Source: Bin87 sp965197635
GTDB lineage: Bacteria; Chloroflexota; Dehalococcoidia; Lucifugimonadales; UBA3495
DNA length: 64,000 nt
Direction of reading: 5' to 3'
NCBI GenBank assembly: GCA_965197635.1
Contig: CBDANN010000008.1
Location: 1,116,001 to 1,180,000, forward strand
Position 1 is the stretch's first letter. Every line of letters starts with the position of its first letter. The notes under the pieces are model-generated. The model saw only the letters and a program-made list of their open reading frames with translations, was not told the DNA's origin and searched no databases. The translations under genes were made by a program, and so were the position numbers. Below, piece by piece: positions 1 through 8,906 of this stretch.

Positions 1-2
1 GC

Positions 3-509
3 CTCTCCTACGCCATCCTCCGGCCCACCGTGCTGTACAGCGCCGAGGACATCCTGCTCAACAACATCGCCTGGACACTGAGAAAGTTTCCTTTGGTCCT
101 TCTACCCGGCCGTGGTGAATACGGCATCCAGCCCGTCTTCGTGGAGGATTTGGCAGAACTTGCGGTGCGAGTCGCCCAAGGGGATGACGATTTGGAGATC
201 GATGCCGTGGGGCCGGAGGTATTCACCTACGCCCAGATGGTCAGGCTGGTGAGGGACAAGATAGGAGCGAAGTGTCTGGTCGCGCCGTCGCCTAAATCGC
301 TTACCTACGCGGCCGGCCGTTTGCTCGGCATGTTTCTCAACGACATCGTCCTCACCAGGGATGAGATCGCGGGTTTGTCGGCAGGGCTGCTGGTATCCAG
401 ATCAGGCGAACCGGCGCCCACCCGCACCAGGCTGACGGAATGGCTCGACGAGAATGCGGCGCAACTGGGCCGTAGCTATACCTCCGAGATCGTCCGCCAT
501 TACCGTTGA
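3..509 (+). CDS. NAD(P)-binding epimerase-like protein, C-terminal part
   Basis: Only the C-terminal part lies in the window; the frame is open from base 3 to the TGA at 507-509. The visible 168 residues begin with LSYAILRPTVLY, the segment after the active site in atypical/extended SDRs of the NDUFA9/NmrA-like kind. VFVEDLAEL follows, where such proteins have the substrate-domain helix. These relatives bind NAD(P)H in an N-terminal Rossmann fold, which is outside the window. The substrate cannot be read from this fragment: a sugar-nucleotide epimerase, a complex I assembly-type protein or a general NAD(P)H-binding oxidoreductase are all possible. The next gene starts about 190 bases later on the same strand, with nothing recognisable between. 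Confidence 0.6.
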   Translation, partial: LSYAILRPTVLYSAEDILLNNIAWTLRKFPLVLLPGRGEYGIQPVFVEDLAELAVRVAQGDDDLEIDAVGPEVFTYAQMVRLVRDKIGAKCLVAPSPKSLTYAAGRLLGMFLNDIVLTRDEIAGLSAGLLVSRSGEPAPTRTRLTEWLDENAAQLGRSYTSEIVRHYR

Positions 510-686
510 ACCGATTCCGAGAAGCACGATGAGCGGCGGCAGCAAACCCCCGTCCCAACATGCGCGCCATCCGCACGCTGACGTCAGCTTTTCGTCACAC
601 TATGCTAAAGGCAAAAGCATCATTCGCATCGCCACCATACCCCAATCGTTGAGCTGAGCCGACGGAATTTAGAGACTAACCCGGTG

Positions 687-692
687 TATAGT
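687..692 (+). promoter_or_regulatory. Possible -10 hexamer (TATAGT) just upstream of sbcD-like gene
   Basis: TATAGT ends 7 bases before the ATG at 700, so a transcript starting from it would have almost no leader. No good -35 is visible at the usual distance. No clear Shine-Dalgarno precedes the ATG, which fits a leaderless mRNA but does not prove it. Confidence 0.3.
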
Positions 693-699
693 GGCCGGG

Positions 700-1953
700 A
701 TGAAGATCCTCCACTTTTCCGACCTGCACATCGGCGTCGAGAATTATGGGCGCACCGACCCCAACACCGGATTGTCCACCCGATTGGGGGATTTTCTGGA
801 GGCGTTGGATGAGCTGGTGGAGTTCGCGCTGACCAATCGCGTCGATCTGGTGCTGCTGGCCGGAGACGCCTACAAGGGCCGTGACCCGTCGCAAACGCAC
901 CAACGGGAGTTCGCCCGTCGCCTGTTGCAGTTGTCCAATGCAGGCATTCCCACCTTCCTGCTGCCGGGAAACCACGACCTGCCAGCCGCCACCGGTCGCG
1001 CCCACGCCGTCGAGATATTTTCTACCCTGCGCGTCCCAAACGTATTCGTGGGGTCCCGATTAGGCTGCTACCAGGTTGCCACTCCCGCCGGGCCGTTGCA
1101 GGTTTTGGCGGTTCCCTGGCCATCCCGTGGAGCCATGCTGGCCAGAGACGAGTCTCGCGGATTGGGCATTGAGGAAATTCGGCAAGAGATCGAGCGGAGG
1201 ATGACGGCGGTCATTGCACAGCAGGCGCAAGCGGTCGATGCGGAGACTCCCGCGATTTTGGCGGGCCACGTGACCGTAAACGGCGCCACCGTCGGGTCGG
1301 AACGCTCCATGATGTTGGGCAACGACCACGTCCTCAACGTCAGCGCGGTTCAGAGGCCGCAACTGGAGTACGTCGCGTTGGGGCACATTCACAAGCACCA
1401 GCTATTGCGTCCGCCCGGAGGCGACGGTCCGGCGGTGGCCTACTCCGGCAGCCTGCAACGGGTGGACTTTTCCGAAGAGGCGGACGATAAAGGGTTCTGT
1501 CTGGTGGAGATTGACGCGGCAGCGCCTCAGGGAAAACGGCTGGTCGATTTCCGGTTCGAACAAATCGCCGCGCGCCCCTTTGTGACCGTAGATGCCAGCA
1601 TACCGGAAAACGAACCCAATCCGACGGAATTTGTCGCTCGCGTCATCGCCCGCCATCCGGTAGCGGGCGCAATCGTGCGATTGCGCATCAATCTGTCCGC
1701 CGAACAGTCCGCGCATTTGCGAGATGCCGACCTGCGACAGGAGCTTTCGTCGGCCCACTACGTAGCCGGCATGGCTCGGGAGGTGGCCGACGAGGCTCGC
1801 CGCCGTCTTGCAGTTGAACCGTCGGACCTGCAGCCGCTCACAGCCTTGCGAATGTACCTGGAAAGCAGGGGCGTGAGCGCGGAGCGTCGCGGCATATTGC
1901 TGGAGCGGGCGGAGGCGCTGCTGGCCTCCGTCGATACAGAGGTTGAGCAATGA
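700..1953 (+). CDS. sbcD: SbcD/Mre11-type DNA repair exonuclease
   Basis: A protein of about 417 residues with calcineurin-like phosphoesterase motifs in order. FSDLHIG near the N-terminus gives the first metal Asp and His; LLAGDAYKGRDP replaces the usual GDLFD segment; LLPGNHD and GHIHKHQ are the later metal sites. This family forms the Mn-dependent nuclease half of SbcCD/Mre11-Rad50, which processes DNA ends and hairpins in the cytoplasm. The C-terminal third (capping region) is less conserved. No SbcC/Rad50 ATPase gene lies next to it in this window. The ATG at 700 (MKILHFSDLH) is preferred over the GTG three codons upstream because the motif normally starts right after the initiator. The stop overlaps the next gene by 4 bases, suggesting translational coupling. 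Confidence 0.8.
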   Translation: MKILHFSDLHIGVENYGRTDPNTGLSTRLGDFLEALDELVEFALTNRVDLVLLAGDAYKGRDPSQTHQREFARRLLQLSNAGIPTFLLPGNHDLPAATGRAHAVEIFSTLRVPNVFVGSRLGCYQVATPAGPLQVLAVPWPSRGAMLARDESRGLGIEEIRQEIERRMTAVIAQQAQAVDAETPAILAGHVTVNGATVGSERSMMLGNDHVLNVSAVQRPQLEYVALGHIHKHQLLRPPGGDGPAVAYSGSLQRVDFSEEADDKGFCLVEIDAAAPQGKRLVDFRFEQIAARPFVTVDASIPENEPNPTEFVARVIARHPVAGAIVRLRINLSAEQSAHLRDADLRQELSSAHYVAGMAREVADEARRRLAVEPSDLQPLTALRMYLESRGVSAERRGILLERAEALLASVDTEVEQ

Positions 1954-2972
1954 CGAGCCGCACGGCATATGACGGCACAATTGCCGACGTTCCGGGAGTT
2001 ACCGCCGGCCACTGGGCCGATTACGATGCGGCGACCGGCTGCACCGTGGTCCTGTGCGGAGATGGCGCGGTCGGCGGAGTGGCGGTGCGCGGCGGTTCGC
2101 CGGGGACAAGGGAGACCGATTTGTTGGACCCCATCCGCCGGGTTGATCGGGTTCACGCGGTGCTGTTGAGCGGCGGGAGCGCGTTCGGTTTGGCGGCGGC
2201 CAGCGGCGTGCAACGGTGGCTGGAGGAAAGACGCATCGGATTCGAAACGCTGCATGGTTACGTGCCCATCGTTCCGGCGGCAATCCTGTACGACCTCGGC
2301 GTGGGCCGCTCCGACGTCCGCCCCGACGCCGAAGCCGGCTACGCCGCGTGCGACGCCTCTACGATTGGTAAAGAGACCGGGATTGGTAAAGAGACCGGGC
2401 TGGCGTCCGGCTCAGTGGGGGCCGGAACCGGGGCGACGGTGGCAAAGGCTTTCGGTATCGCCGGAGCCGTAAAGGGCGGCATCGGTTCGGCGCGCTGTGT
2501 GCTGGCGGACGGCGTGTCGGTGGGCGCGGCGGTCGCCGTCAACGCTTGGGGCGGCGTCTGCGACCATCGCGACGGCAGCCTGATTGCCGGCCCCCGACGC
2601 CAGGACGGCCGAATGGCAGACCCGGTGGAGGTCATGTTGACGGGTGAAACATCAGCAGCAACTTCGCTGCTGGTCAACACCACGATAGGCGTGGTCGCCA
2701 CCGACGCCGCGCTGGACAAGATGCAAGTCAACTTCGTGGCATCTTCGGCCCATGATGGCCTTGCGTTGACGATCCGCCCGTGTCACACGCCCAGCGACGG
2801 GGACACGATGTTCTGTGTGGCGACGGGGAGAAACCGGGCGCCGGCGGATTTGATGACGATTGTGGCGGCGGCCACCCAGGTAACGGCACTGGCGGTCATC
2901 GACGCCGTGCGGTCGGCGACCGGACTGGCCGGCGTGCCGGCGGTAAGGGAGCTTGAAAATGGCGCCGGCTGA
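1950..2972 (+). CDS. P1 family peptidase (DmpA/ornithine acetyltransferase fold)
   Basis: A 340-residue protein of the P1/S58 family, N-terminal nucleophile hydrolases that cleave themselves and act as aminopeptidases. VPGVTAGH near residue 15, LLSGGSAFGL around residue 74 and NTTIGVVATDA around residue 242 are the family landmarks; the last holds the autocleavage site and nucleophile. The usual length is 320-370 residues. It overlaps the sbcD-like gene by ATGA and the next gene by about 14 bases, so the three are probably one operon. Residues around 139-150 hold a tandem IGKETG-IGKETG caused by an exact 18-base duplication, in a loop region that may tolerate it. The substrate is not predictable. 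Confidence 0.82.
   Translation: MTSRTAYDGTIADVPGVTAGHWADYDAATGCTVVLCGDGAVGGVAVRGGSPGTRETDLLDPIRRVDRVHAVLLSGGSAFGLAAASGVQRWLEERRIGFETLHGYVPIVPAAILYDLGVGRSDVRPDAEAGYAACDASTIGKETGIGKETGLASGSVGAGTGATVAKAFGIAGAVKGGIGSARCVLADGVSVGAAVAVNAWGGVCDHRDGSLIAGPRRQDGRMADPVEVMLTGETSAATSLLVNTTIGVVATDAALDKMQVNFVASSAHDGLALTIRPCHTPSDGDTMFCVATGRNRAPADLMTIVAAATQVTALAVIDAVRSATGLAGVPAVRELENGAG
2363..2398 (+). repeat. Exact 18-bp tandem duplication inside the P1 peptidase gene
   Basis: ATTGGTAAAGAGACCGGG occurs twice back to back (2363-2380 and 2381-2398), adding six codons in frame. It looks like a recent slippage or duplication event. Confidence 0.9.
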
Positions 2973-3843
2973 CCCAATCTCAATCGGCTTCGTGGGCGCG
3001 GGCACGCTGGGCCGTGGGCTGGCGTTGGCGTTGAACGCGGTGGGGCGCAACGTGGTCGCGGTGTCCAGCCGCACCCGAGCCAGCGCCGAGTGGCTGGCGG
3101 AGCGGATTGACGGCTGCACCGCCCTGGACACCGCTCAAGACGTTGCCGACGCCTGTGATCTGGTGTTCATCACCACGCCGGACGGCGCTATCGCTGAGGT
3201 GGCTTCCGGTGTAGCTTGGCGGGTCGGACAGGGCGTTGTCCACTGTTGCGGCGCGGCGTCAACCGAACTGTTGACAGGAGCAGCGGACGCCGGGGCTGCG
3301 GTGGGGGCAATGCACCCCTTCCAGACCTTTGCCGTGCTGAGCGAACCGGAAGAGGCGGCCCGGCGATTGTCGGGAGTCACCTTCGCCGTGTCGGCCACGG
3401 GATGGCTGGCGGATTATTTGCCATCGCTGGCAGACGCGCTGGACGGCCGGGCCGTAGCCATACCCGACGAACTGCGTCCGTTGTACCACGCCAGCGCCGT
3501 GCTCAGCTGCGGTTACGTTGCCACCCTGTTGGATGCCGCGGTAGACCTGTGGACGCGGATGGGATTCAGCGCTGAGGACGGCATCAGGGCAGCCGTACCG
3601 TTGGTCCGCGCCACCGTCGAAGCCATCGCCGTCGCCGGCCCGGCCGACGCCGTAACCGGCCCGGCAGTGCGCGGCGACGACGCCACCATAGCAGCCCACC
3701 TGGAAACGCTGGAGCGGCACGCGGCGCACCTGGTACCGCTGTACCGGGAGTTGACGCTGGCATCGCTGCCGCTGGCCCGGGGCAAGGGAGTTGAGGCGGC
3801 GGATTTGGAGCGGTTGCGGCGGACGGCCGAGGGCCAAGCCTGA
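2959..3843 (+). CDS. Rossmann-like/DUF2520 domain protein
   Basis: A 294-residue protein beginning with a dinucleotide-binding loop (IGFVGAGTLGRGLALAL) and followed by a helical DUF2520-type C-terminal domain. HPFQTF near residue 115 is the conserved family motif. Relatives resemble pyrroline-5-carboxylate reductase and 6-phosphogluconate dehydrogenase in fold, but their reaction is unknown. They often sit near pantothenate genes, which is not the case here. The ATG at 2959 lies inside the 3' end of the peptidase gene; a TTG at 2953 is an alternative start. It is the last gene of the apparent sbcD-peptidase-DUF2520 operon. Confidence 0.75.
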   Translation: MAPADPISIGFVGAGTLGRGLALALNAVGRNVVAVSSRTRASAEWLAERIDGCTALDTAQDVADACDLVFITTPDGAIAEVASGVAWRVGQGVVHCCGAASTELLTGAADAGAAVGAMHPFQTFAVLSEPEEAARRLSGVTFAVSATGWLADYLPSLADALDGRAVAIPDELRPLYHASAVLSCGYVATLLDAAVDLWTRMGFSAEDGIRAAVPLVRATVEAIAVAGPADAVTGPAVRGDDATIAAHLETLERHAAHLVPLYRELTLASLPLARGKGVEAADLERLRRTAEGQA

Positions 3844-3899
3844 GCGACGGTTGCATTCCTGAGTCGACGGCCTGGTCGGGGCGTCGATGGGGTGTTTTT

Positions 3900-4643
3900 T
3901 GGTGTCCTGCGGACGATACCTTCCTGTGGGAACTGATCATCATGGACCGGTGACGCAACGAATGTCGACCGATTTCACCGGGATCTATCGTGCGATGGGT
4001 ACGCGTATCTGCATCGCCGTCAGGGTCTCTGGCGAATGCACACAATAGGCGCAATATTTGGACCTGATATTGTTCCGTATATTCCTCAGTGAGCATCTGC
4101 AGGCCATTGATCCCGCCTAAACGTGCGGTCAAGATGCCCGCAAGCCAGCAACTCGGCACCGTGTTGATACCGCTCGTTCAACAGACTTGGTTTGTGCAGT
4201 TTCCGCCTGTCGCTGTGCTGCTTCAACCTGCTCTTGGGCCGCATCAACTTGCGCTCTTGCGGCTGCGGTTTGCCCTTGAGAGGCAGTGGCTTGCCGCTCG
4301 GCGGTCCAAGCCCTCCATATCCCAAACAGTAATGCGGTTACTCCACCGACCAGCACCCCGACGTTGCGAAGAGTAGCGCTGTTTGAGACATCCAGCGCGT
4401 TATCGGGGTCGGGATGCAGCCACCACCAAAACGCCCAGCGAGCCACAACCCCGCCACGGTTACGGCGACGGCGATAACCGTGAAGCAAATTAAACCACGA
4501 CCCCCAGTTCGGACGACCAACCCCGCGATCCGTCCGGCAAAAAGGTGCCGGCGCCCTGCCCCACCATCTTCGCGTTTGCCCGGACGGTTGCAGCAGCAAA
4601 CCCAACCCCCAAGGAGCGAGGGCACAACCGCCAACCTTGGCAC
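3900..4643 (-). pseudogene. Decayed pentapeptide-repeat-type membrane protein, N-terminal region
   Basis: Pieces of one protein lie in three minus-strand frames. Frame 1 (about 4605-4240) gives NSATLRNVGVLVGGVTALLF, then a Q/A-rich coiled coil (AARAQVDAAQEQVEAAQRQA). Frame 2 near 4210-4150 gives LLNERYQHGAELLA. Frame 3 near 4150-4000 gives LTARLGGINGLQMLTEEYTE followed by QILRLLCAFARDP. In intact relatives this order leads into pentapeptide repeats, which are absent here. At least two frameshifts and loss of the repeat domain make it a relic. Exact ends are uncertain. Confidence 0.65.
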
Positions 4644-4698
4644 TCCCTATTGGGTTTTTCGGGACTTGAGATGGCCTGACTGGTCAGAGCGCGGGCGT

Positions 4699-6699
4699 TC
4701 ACGCGATGCCGCTGGCCTGATTGGCGTTCAATGCCACCAGCATCCGGTCCACGTCCTCGGCTTCCAGCGACAATCGTTCCCATTCGTCCCATAGGGACTG
4801 TTCGTCTTCTTTGAGAACGCGGTACCGCTCGCCGGTAGCGGCCAACTGGGTCCGGTCGCCAAACTGGTCCGGATTGGCGAACATGGCTTCCAGCTCCGCA
4901 GATTGAGCTTCTCGTTCGTTAATTGCCACGCCGATTTCGTCAATGCGGGCGGCCAGTTGCCGTGCTTGTCGGTTCAAAGAACGCTGCCGCTCCTCCTGGT
5001 CCGTAAGCGGACGGCGGGCACGTCGAGCCGGACGCTGGTCGATTGGACTGTCGGCCTTCTGGTCATGTTGGTCCGGCGGACCAGGCTTGTTATCGGACTC
5101 CTGCTGCTTGCGGTACAGATAGCTGTCGTAGTCGCCTGGAAATACCCGCGGCAATCCGCCGTCAATCTCTATTATTTTGTTGGCGACCTGCCGTATCAGC
5201 GTGCGGTCGTGGGTGACCAGGCAAATAGCGCCCTGGTAGTCGCCGAGCGCATCCGACAGGACCTCCCGCGAAGCGATGTCCAGGTGGTTGGTTGGTTCGT
5301 CCATCAACAGGAAGTTGCTGGGTTGCAAGAGCAACTTGGCCAGGGCTACCCGCGCTTTTTCGCCTCCCGATAGCACCGATATCGGTTTGAGGATGTCATC
5401 CCCGCTGAAAAGAAAACCGCCGAGGGTGGTCCGCAGGTTCTGCTCCGATTCGCCGGGCGCTACCTCCCGCAACTCCCTGATGGGCGTGTTGTTCGCGTTG
5501 AGAAGGTCGAGTACGTGCTGGGCATAGTAGGCGGCGATCACATTGTGGCCCAGTTTGCGTTCTCCCTCGTCGATGGGCAGAGCGCCGGCCAGAATCTTCA
5601 ACATGGTGGACTTGCCCGCTCCGTTGGGTCCGACGAGGGCGACGCGGTCCCCCCGCTCCAGCGTCAGATTCAAGCCCCGATATACCACGTTGTCCCCGTA
5701 TGATTTCCCCACGTTGGACAGCGCAATGATTTCGGAACCGCTGCGCGGCGGCTCGGGGAACGCATAGCGGACCTTCCGGGTGGCTCGCGGCAGGTCAATG
5801 ACTTGGATCTTCTCCAGCTGTTTGATGCGACTTTGAACCTGGGTCGCTTTGGTCGCCTTGGACCGAAAGCGTTCAATGAAACGCATTTGCCGTTGTATTT
5901 CGCGTTCCTGTCGCGCGGCGGCGGCCTGCTTGATCTCCAGCGCCCTTTCACGGGCCACCAGATAGTCGTCGTAGTTGCCCCGGTGATGCACCGCTTCACT
6001 CGGCTCGATGGCCAGCACGCGGTTTACCACCTGGTTCAGAAAAGCGCGGTCGTGGGAGGTGACCAACACTCCCCCCTGGAAGGCGGAGAGGTATTTCTCG
6101 AACCAGATGTTGGCCTCAAGGTCCAGGTGGTTGGTCGGCTCGTCCAACAGGAGAACGTCGGGCTTTCTGAACAGCAGCCTGGCCAGCTCCGCGCGCATTA
6201 TCCAGCCGCCGCTGAACTCGCTCATATCGCGGTCGAAATCGCCATCTTTGAAACCCAGGCCGGATAAAATCGCCTTGGCCTCGTGGTCGCGGTCATCGCC
6301 GCCCGCAACCTCCAACTCCAGGTCAAGGGAGGCGAGCCGTTCCATCAGAGTGCGCTGTCGAGTCGCGTCGGCCGTGGCGGAAAGCGCCTCTCTGGCTTCC
6401 GCGATCCGGCCCGCCAACGCCACCGCCCGGGCGTCCGCCGCCAAAACTTCCTGCAACAGGGATTTTCCGGCGAACGGGTCCGGCTCCTGCTTCAGGTAAC
6501 CGACCGAAGCGCTTCGCCATCCCGATACGGTACCGGTATCCGGCAGGGTTTCCCCGGCCAGTATGTCCAGCAGGGTGGTCTTCCCGGAACCGTTGGCTCC
6601 GATCAATGCGATCCGGTCACCGGCCCCGATGGAGACGTCCAACGCACTGAACAGTGTCCGGTCGGCGTAGGCTTTGCTGATGTCAGACGCAAAAAGCAA
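4699..6699 (-). CDS. ABC-F family ATP-binding protein
   Basis: A 666-residue soluble protein with two ABC ATPase domains and no membrane segments. The first Walker A is GANGSGKTT at residues 34-42 and the second is GPNGAGKST. Both halves have signature and Walker B motifs (LSGGEKARVALAKLLL, LLMDEPTNHLD). A charged linker joins the halves and a coiled-coil C-terminus ends the protein. This is the ABC-F layout of ribosome-associated ATPases (Uup/EttA/YdiF type), which resolve stalled or drug-bound ribosomes; which subgroup is uncertain. The start is TTG at 6699, giving LLFASDISKAY with no Shine-Dalgarno. A -10 hexamer lies about 20 bases upstream. Confidence 0.88.
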   Translation of the reverse strand: MLFASDISKAYADRTLFSALDVSIGAGDRIALIGANGSGKTTLLDILAGETLPDTGTVSGWRSASVGYLKQEPDPFAGKSLLQEVLAADARAVALAGRIAEAREALSATADATRQRTLMERLASLDLELEVAGGDDRDHEAKAILSGLGFKDGDFDRDMSEFSGGWIMRAELARLLFRKPDVLLLDEPTNHLDLEANIWFEKYLSAFQGGVLVTSHDRAFLNQVVNRVLAIEPSEAVHHRGNYDDYLVARERALEIKQAAAARQEREIQRQMRFIERFRSKATKATQVQSRIKQLEKIQVIDLPRATRKVRYAFPEPPRSGSEIIALSNVGKSYGDNVVYRGLNLTLERGDRVALVGPNGAGKSTMLKILAGALPIDEGERKLGHNVIAAYYAQHVLDLLNANNTPIRELREVAPGESEQNLRTTLGGFLFSGDDILKPISVLSGGEKARVALAKLLLQPSNFLLMDEPTNHLDIASREVLSDALGDYQGAICLVTHDRTLIRQVANKIIEIDGGLPRVFPGDYDSYLYRKQQESDNKPGPPDQHDQKADSPIDQRPARRARRPLTDQEERQRSLNRQARQLAARIDEIGVAINEREAQSAELEAMFANPDQFGDRTQLAATGERYRVLKEDEQSLWDEWERLSLEAEDVDRMLVALNANQASGIA

Positions 6700-6719
6700 C
6701 GTAATGTTTCTAACGGCGG

Positions 6720-6725
6720 ATTATA
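6720..6725 (-). promoter_or_regulatory. -10 hexamer (TATAAT) upstream of the ABC-F gene
   Basis: Read on the minus strand, a perfect TATAAT lies 20 bases before the TTG start at 6699. No convincing -35 is seen. The leader would be about 13 bases and lack a ribosome-binding site. Confidence 0.45.
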
Positions 6726-6934
6726 TCATTTGGACATAAAATTGAGGGGCAAACGCAGCGGTGGCGCTCGGCCACGCAGAAACGTATGGAAGGTGTCAGG
6801 GCCGGATATCGGCGGCTTGGGAATTAATATTGACGCGGCGCGCTCCAGTCTCAGGTTGTGCCGAAGCGCGCCGGTTTTGACAACTCAAATGCCCTAGGCC
6901 AAGGGCAATTGAGGCTGTCTCACCCGGTCTGTCA

Positions 6935-7411
6935 CTACCCGAAACAAACCATTGAGGTAGGCTTGGACCAATCCCCCCACCCGTCTGAGCCAAACTCGCC
7001 ACGGACCCTCAGGCTGAAACCACTGGAGCCGTCGGGCCGCGCGCTGCCGGTCATTTCGGGGTATTCAGTATTGCCGTCCCTTATGCTGTACCTGACACGG
7101 CTTACTCCACCCCATTCACTGCTTACCTCGGCCTCCCATCGGTCGGGCACTTTATAACGGGGGTAGTATTCTGACGACCTTGCCGGGTCTTTCGGCCAAG
7201 TCCAGATCATGCGGAAGTACTGCGTGCCGTTGCAGTCTCCCATGAGATAATTGTCGAAGGCCTCGGGGTGCATCTCTGCTGACCCGGACCCTTCCGTCCA
7301 TTACCCATAGATTCTGCTGGGTTGGTTCGCGGCCAGGACGACCCCTGCTGAAACGGCCATCAGGCTCATCACCCCAATCACTGCCACGAAAAATTTGAGC
7401 TTGAACTTCAT
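6935..7411 (-). pseudogene. Small secreted protein interrupted by an in-frame TAA
   Basis: The minus-strand ATG at 7411 has a strong ribosome-binding site (GGAGGG, 9 bases upstream). It starts a clear signal peptide: KFKLKFF, then the hydrophobic core VAVIGVMSLMAVSAGVV, with probable cleavage after VLAA. After residue 36 an in-frame TAA (7301-7303) stops translation. The same frame then stays open for about 120 more residues to 6935, including MGDCNGTQYFRMIWTWP and a Trp/Tyr-rich beta-type domain. Removing the stop gives a secreted protein of about 158 residues with no recognised family. Either a nonsense mutation has inactivated it, or this is a base-call error. Confidence 0.6.
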
Positions 7412-7794
7412 TTCAACGATCCCTCCAGTATTCTGAATTGACGTTGACATCGGGGCAATCGGATCTTCAGCATATACAATAAGAAATGAGGCGTTGCATT
7501 CTAAACGCTGATATTGTCGCCCTACCCCAGTGCGTTGGTCATTACATAAAACCCCCAGATAGGCTGAAATCCGCGTCTGTTGACGTTGTAGCAGTCCATT
7601 CTCAAGCGACGGGGAGCCGTCTGAGCTCGTATTGGATGGGGTTCCGTATGTCACCAAAATTAGACGCGATTGCCCTGACGTTGACATGGTGAATACGTGT
7701 GCCCGAAAACATTCGCACACGCGCTACCCTTGCATTGTGTGGCTCTACCTCAGGAAATGCAAGGGTTTTACGCTGCGTACAGGGAACTTCGGTC

Positions 7795-7899
7795 GTCATT
7801 GCGAAGAGCGTAGCGACGTGGCAATCTCGGCGCATCAGACGGTTTTTCTTGCGGTGCGCGTGCGTCGCTACGAAATTGCCACGCTACGCTCGCAATGCC
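7795..7899. repeat. Inverted pair of dispersed CATTGCGA-type repeats
   Basis: The arm at 7795-7829 starts GTCATTGCGAAGAGCG and ends GTGGCAATCTCG. The arm at 7862-7899 carries the same sequence inverted (ending GCTCGCAATGCC), giving a 105-base palindrome-like unit. Related single copies lie at 16761, 33850 and 53053. The roughly 520 bases between the secreted-protein relic and the CoA-transferase fragment hold only this repeat. Confidence 0.8.
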
Positions 7900-7938
7900 A
7901 AACGAAAAACCCTGGAGCGATGCTACAATGCTCTTCAA

Positions 7939-8064
7939 ATGACCGTCCCCGTTGAACAATCGGACTCCGGCCCGCCCCAACCGCTGAGCGGTTACTGGGT
8001 GTTGGATCTGGCTGGCCCTATGGGCGTCTATTGCGGCAAGCTGATGGCCGACATGGGCGCCGAC
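7939..8064 (+). pseudogene. 5' fragment of a CaiB/BaiF CoA-transferase gene
   Basis: ATG 7939 begins a protein whose first 42 residues match the start of family III CoA-transferases (LSGYWVLDLAGPMGVYCGKL, then MADMGAD). In intact relatives MADMGADVIKVE follows. Here the similarity ends at the second Asp and the sequence switches, in another frame, to an IS630 transposase. A TACAAT hexamer lies 9 bases before the ATG, so a promoter may remain. The gene has lost over 85% of its length and cannot be functional. No downstream remnant was found. Confidence 0.7.
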
Positions 8065-8249
8065 GGGAAGACTATGAGCATCGCAGGGCGGGCACTCGCA
8101 ACGTCTTCCTGACCTGTGAACCCCGGGCGGGCGGGCGCCACTTGGCCATCACCCAGCGGCGCACCATGGTGGACTTCGCCCACCAGATGCAATGGCTGGT
8201 GGACGTGGCTTACCCCCACGCACCACTGGGGCGTGGGGTCCTCGACGAC

Positions 8250-8273
8250 CCCGTATCGAGTACGGGGCAGGCT
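8250..8273 (+). repeat. 24-bp palindromic element inserted in IS630 ORF (copy 1)
   Basis: It begins CCCGTATCGAGTACGGGG and adds CAGGCT. It sits between GAC and CTG codons, where uninterrupted relatives read L-D-N/D-L-N-T-H-R, and adds exactly eight codons (translated PVSSTGQA). Confidence 0.8.
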
Positions 8274-8387
8274 CTGAACACCCACCGCATGGCCTCCCTT
8301 CACGAGACCTTCCCTGCTGGCGAGGCCAGACGCATCGTGAAGCGGTTGGGGTTCCACCACACGCCCAAGCACGCCAGTTGGCTGAAT

Positions 8388-8411
8388 CCTGTCCTGAGCT
8401 TGCCCGAAGGG
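8388..8411 (+). repeat. 24-bp element of a second type inserted in IS630 ORF
   Basis: CCTGTCCTGAGCTTGCCCGA plus AGGG separates SWLN from MAEIEFS, which are contiguous in relatives. It adds exactly eight codons. It resembles the common CCTGAGCTTGTCGAAGG-type dispersed repeat. Confidence 0.7.
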
Positions 8412-8882
8412 ATGGCGGAGATTGAGTTCAGCGTGTTGACCCGAGCCTGCCTCAAGGGACGCAACCCCGATGACGCGGCTTTGGCGCAGGCCGTCAGCGC
8501 CTATGCCGTCCACCGCAACGCCGCTAAGGCCACCATCAACTGAAAGTTCAGTACCCAAGATGCTCGCACCAAACTCCATCGCCTCTATCCCTGCTATTCC
8601 AAGGTTGATTGAGTACTAAACCAAAGCCAAGGTGGGATGTGCATTTGGCGGGTGTTGGGAATCGAACCGGGAGTTTCGCAAGAGTGTTTCGCTCTTTGAC
8701 TGCAGTACGGTCCGGCAGCGCCGTTTCACTTCGCCTTTGCGGGCAGTCAGATCCGACAGGAATTTGCCGACCCGCTCCTGCACCGCCGCCTTGCTTCCCA
8801 GGCACAGATTGCCCGTGGCTTCCTCTCTGGCCCAGCCCCACATGGCCTCATCGGCGTTGCAGTCCGGGCGGTAGCCCGCCAG

Positions 8883-8906
8883 AGCCTGCCCCGTACTTGA
8901 TACGGG
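8883..8906 (-). repeat. 24-bp palindromic element in IS630 transposase (copy 2)
   Basis: On the minus strand it reads CCCGTATCAAGTACGGGG plus CAGGCT, between an AAC and a CTG codon. The frame is kept: LRLVN, then PVSSTGQA, then LAGYRPD. Confidence 0.8.

Larger units (their letters stand above)
8065..8612 (+). pseudogene. IS630-family transposase, 3' remnant
   Basis: The frame opens with EDYEHRRAGTRNVFLTCEP and continues through HLAITQRRTMVDFAHQM, NTHRMASL and HHTPKHASWLN to AEIEFSVLTRACLKGRNP. This is the DDE C-terminal half of an IS630/Tc1-mariner transposase. Two 24-base palindromic elements are inserted in frame at 8250-8273 and 8388-8411. The codon expected to be TGG after TIN is TGA (8541-8543); the same frame then continues KFSTQDARTKLHRLYP to a natural stop at 8610-8612. 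The N-terminal half is absent, replaced by the CoA-transferase fragment. Confidence 0.8.

Noticed and set aside
7795..7899. CRISPR-like repeats
   Set aside because: Only two inverted copies with no spacer array; related copies are scattered singly through the window.
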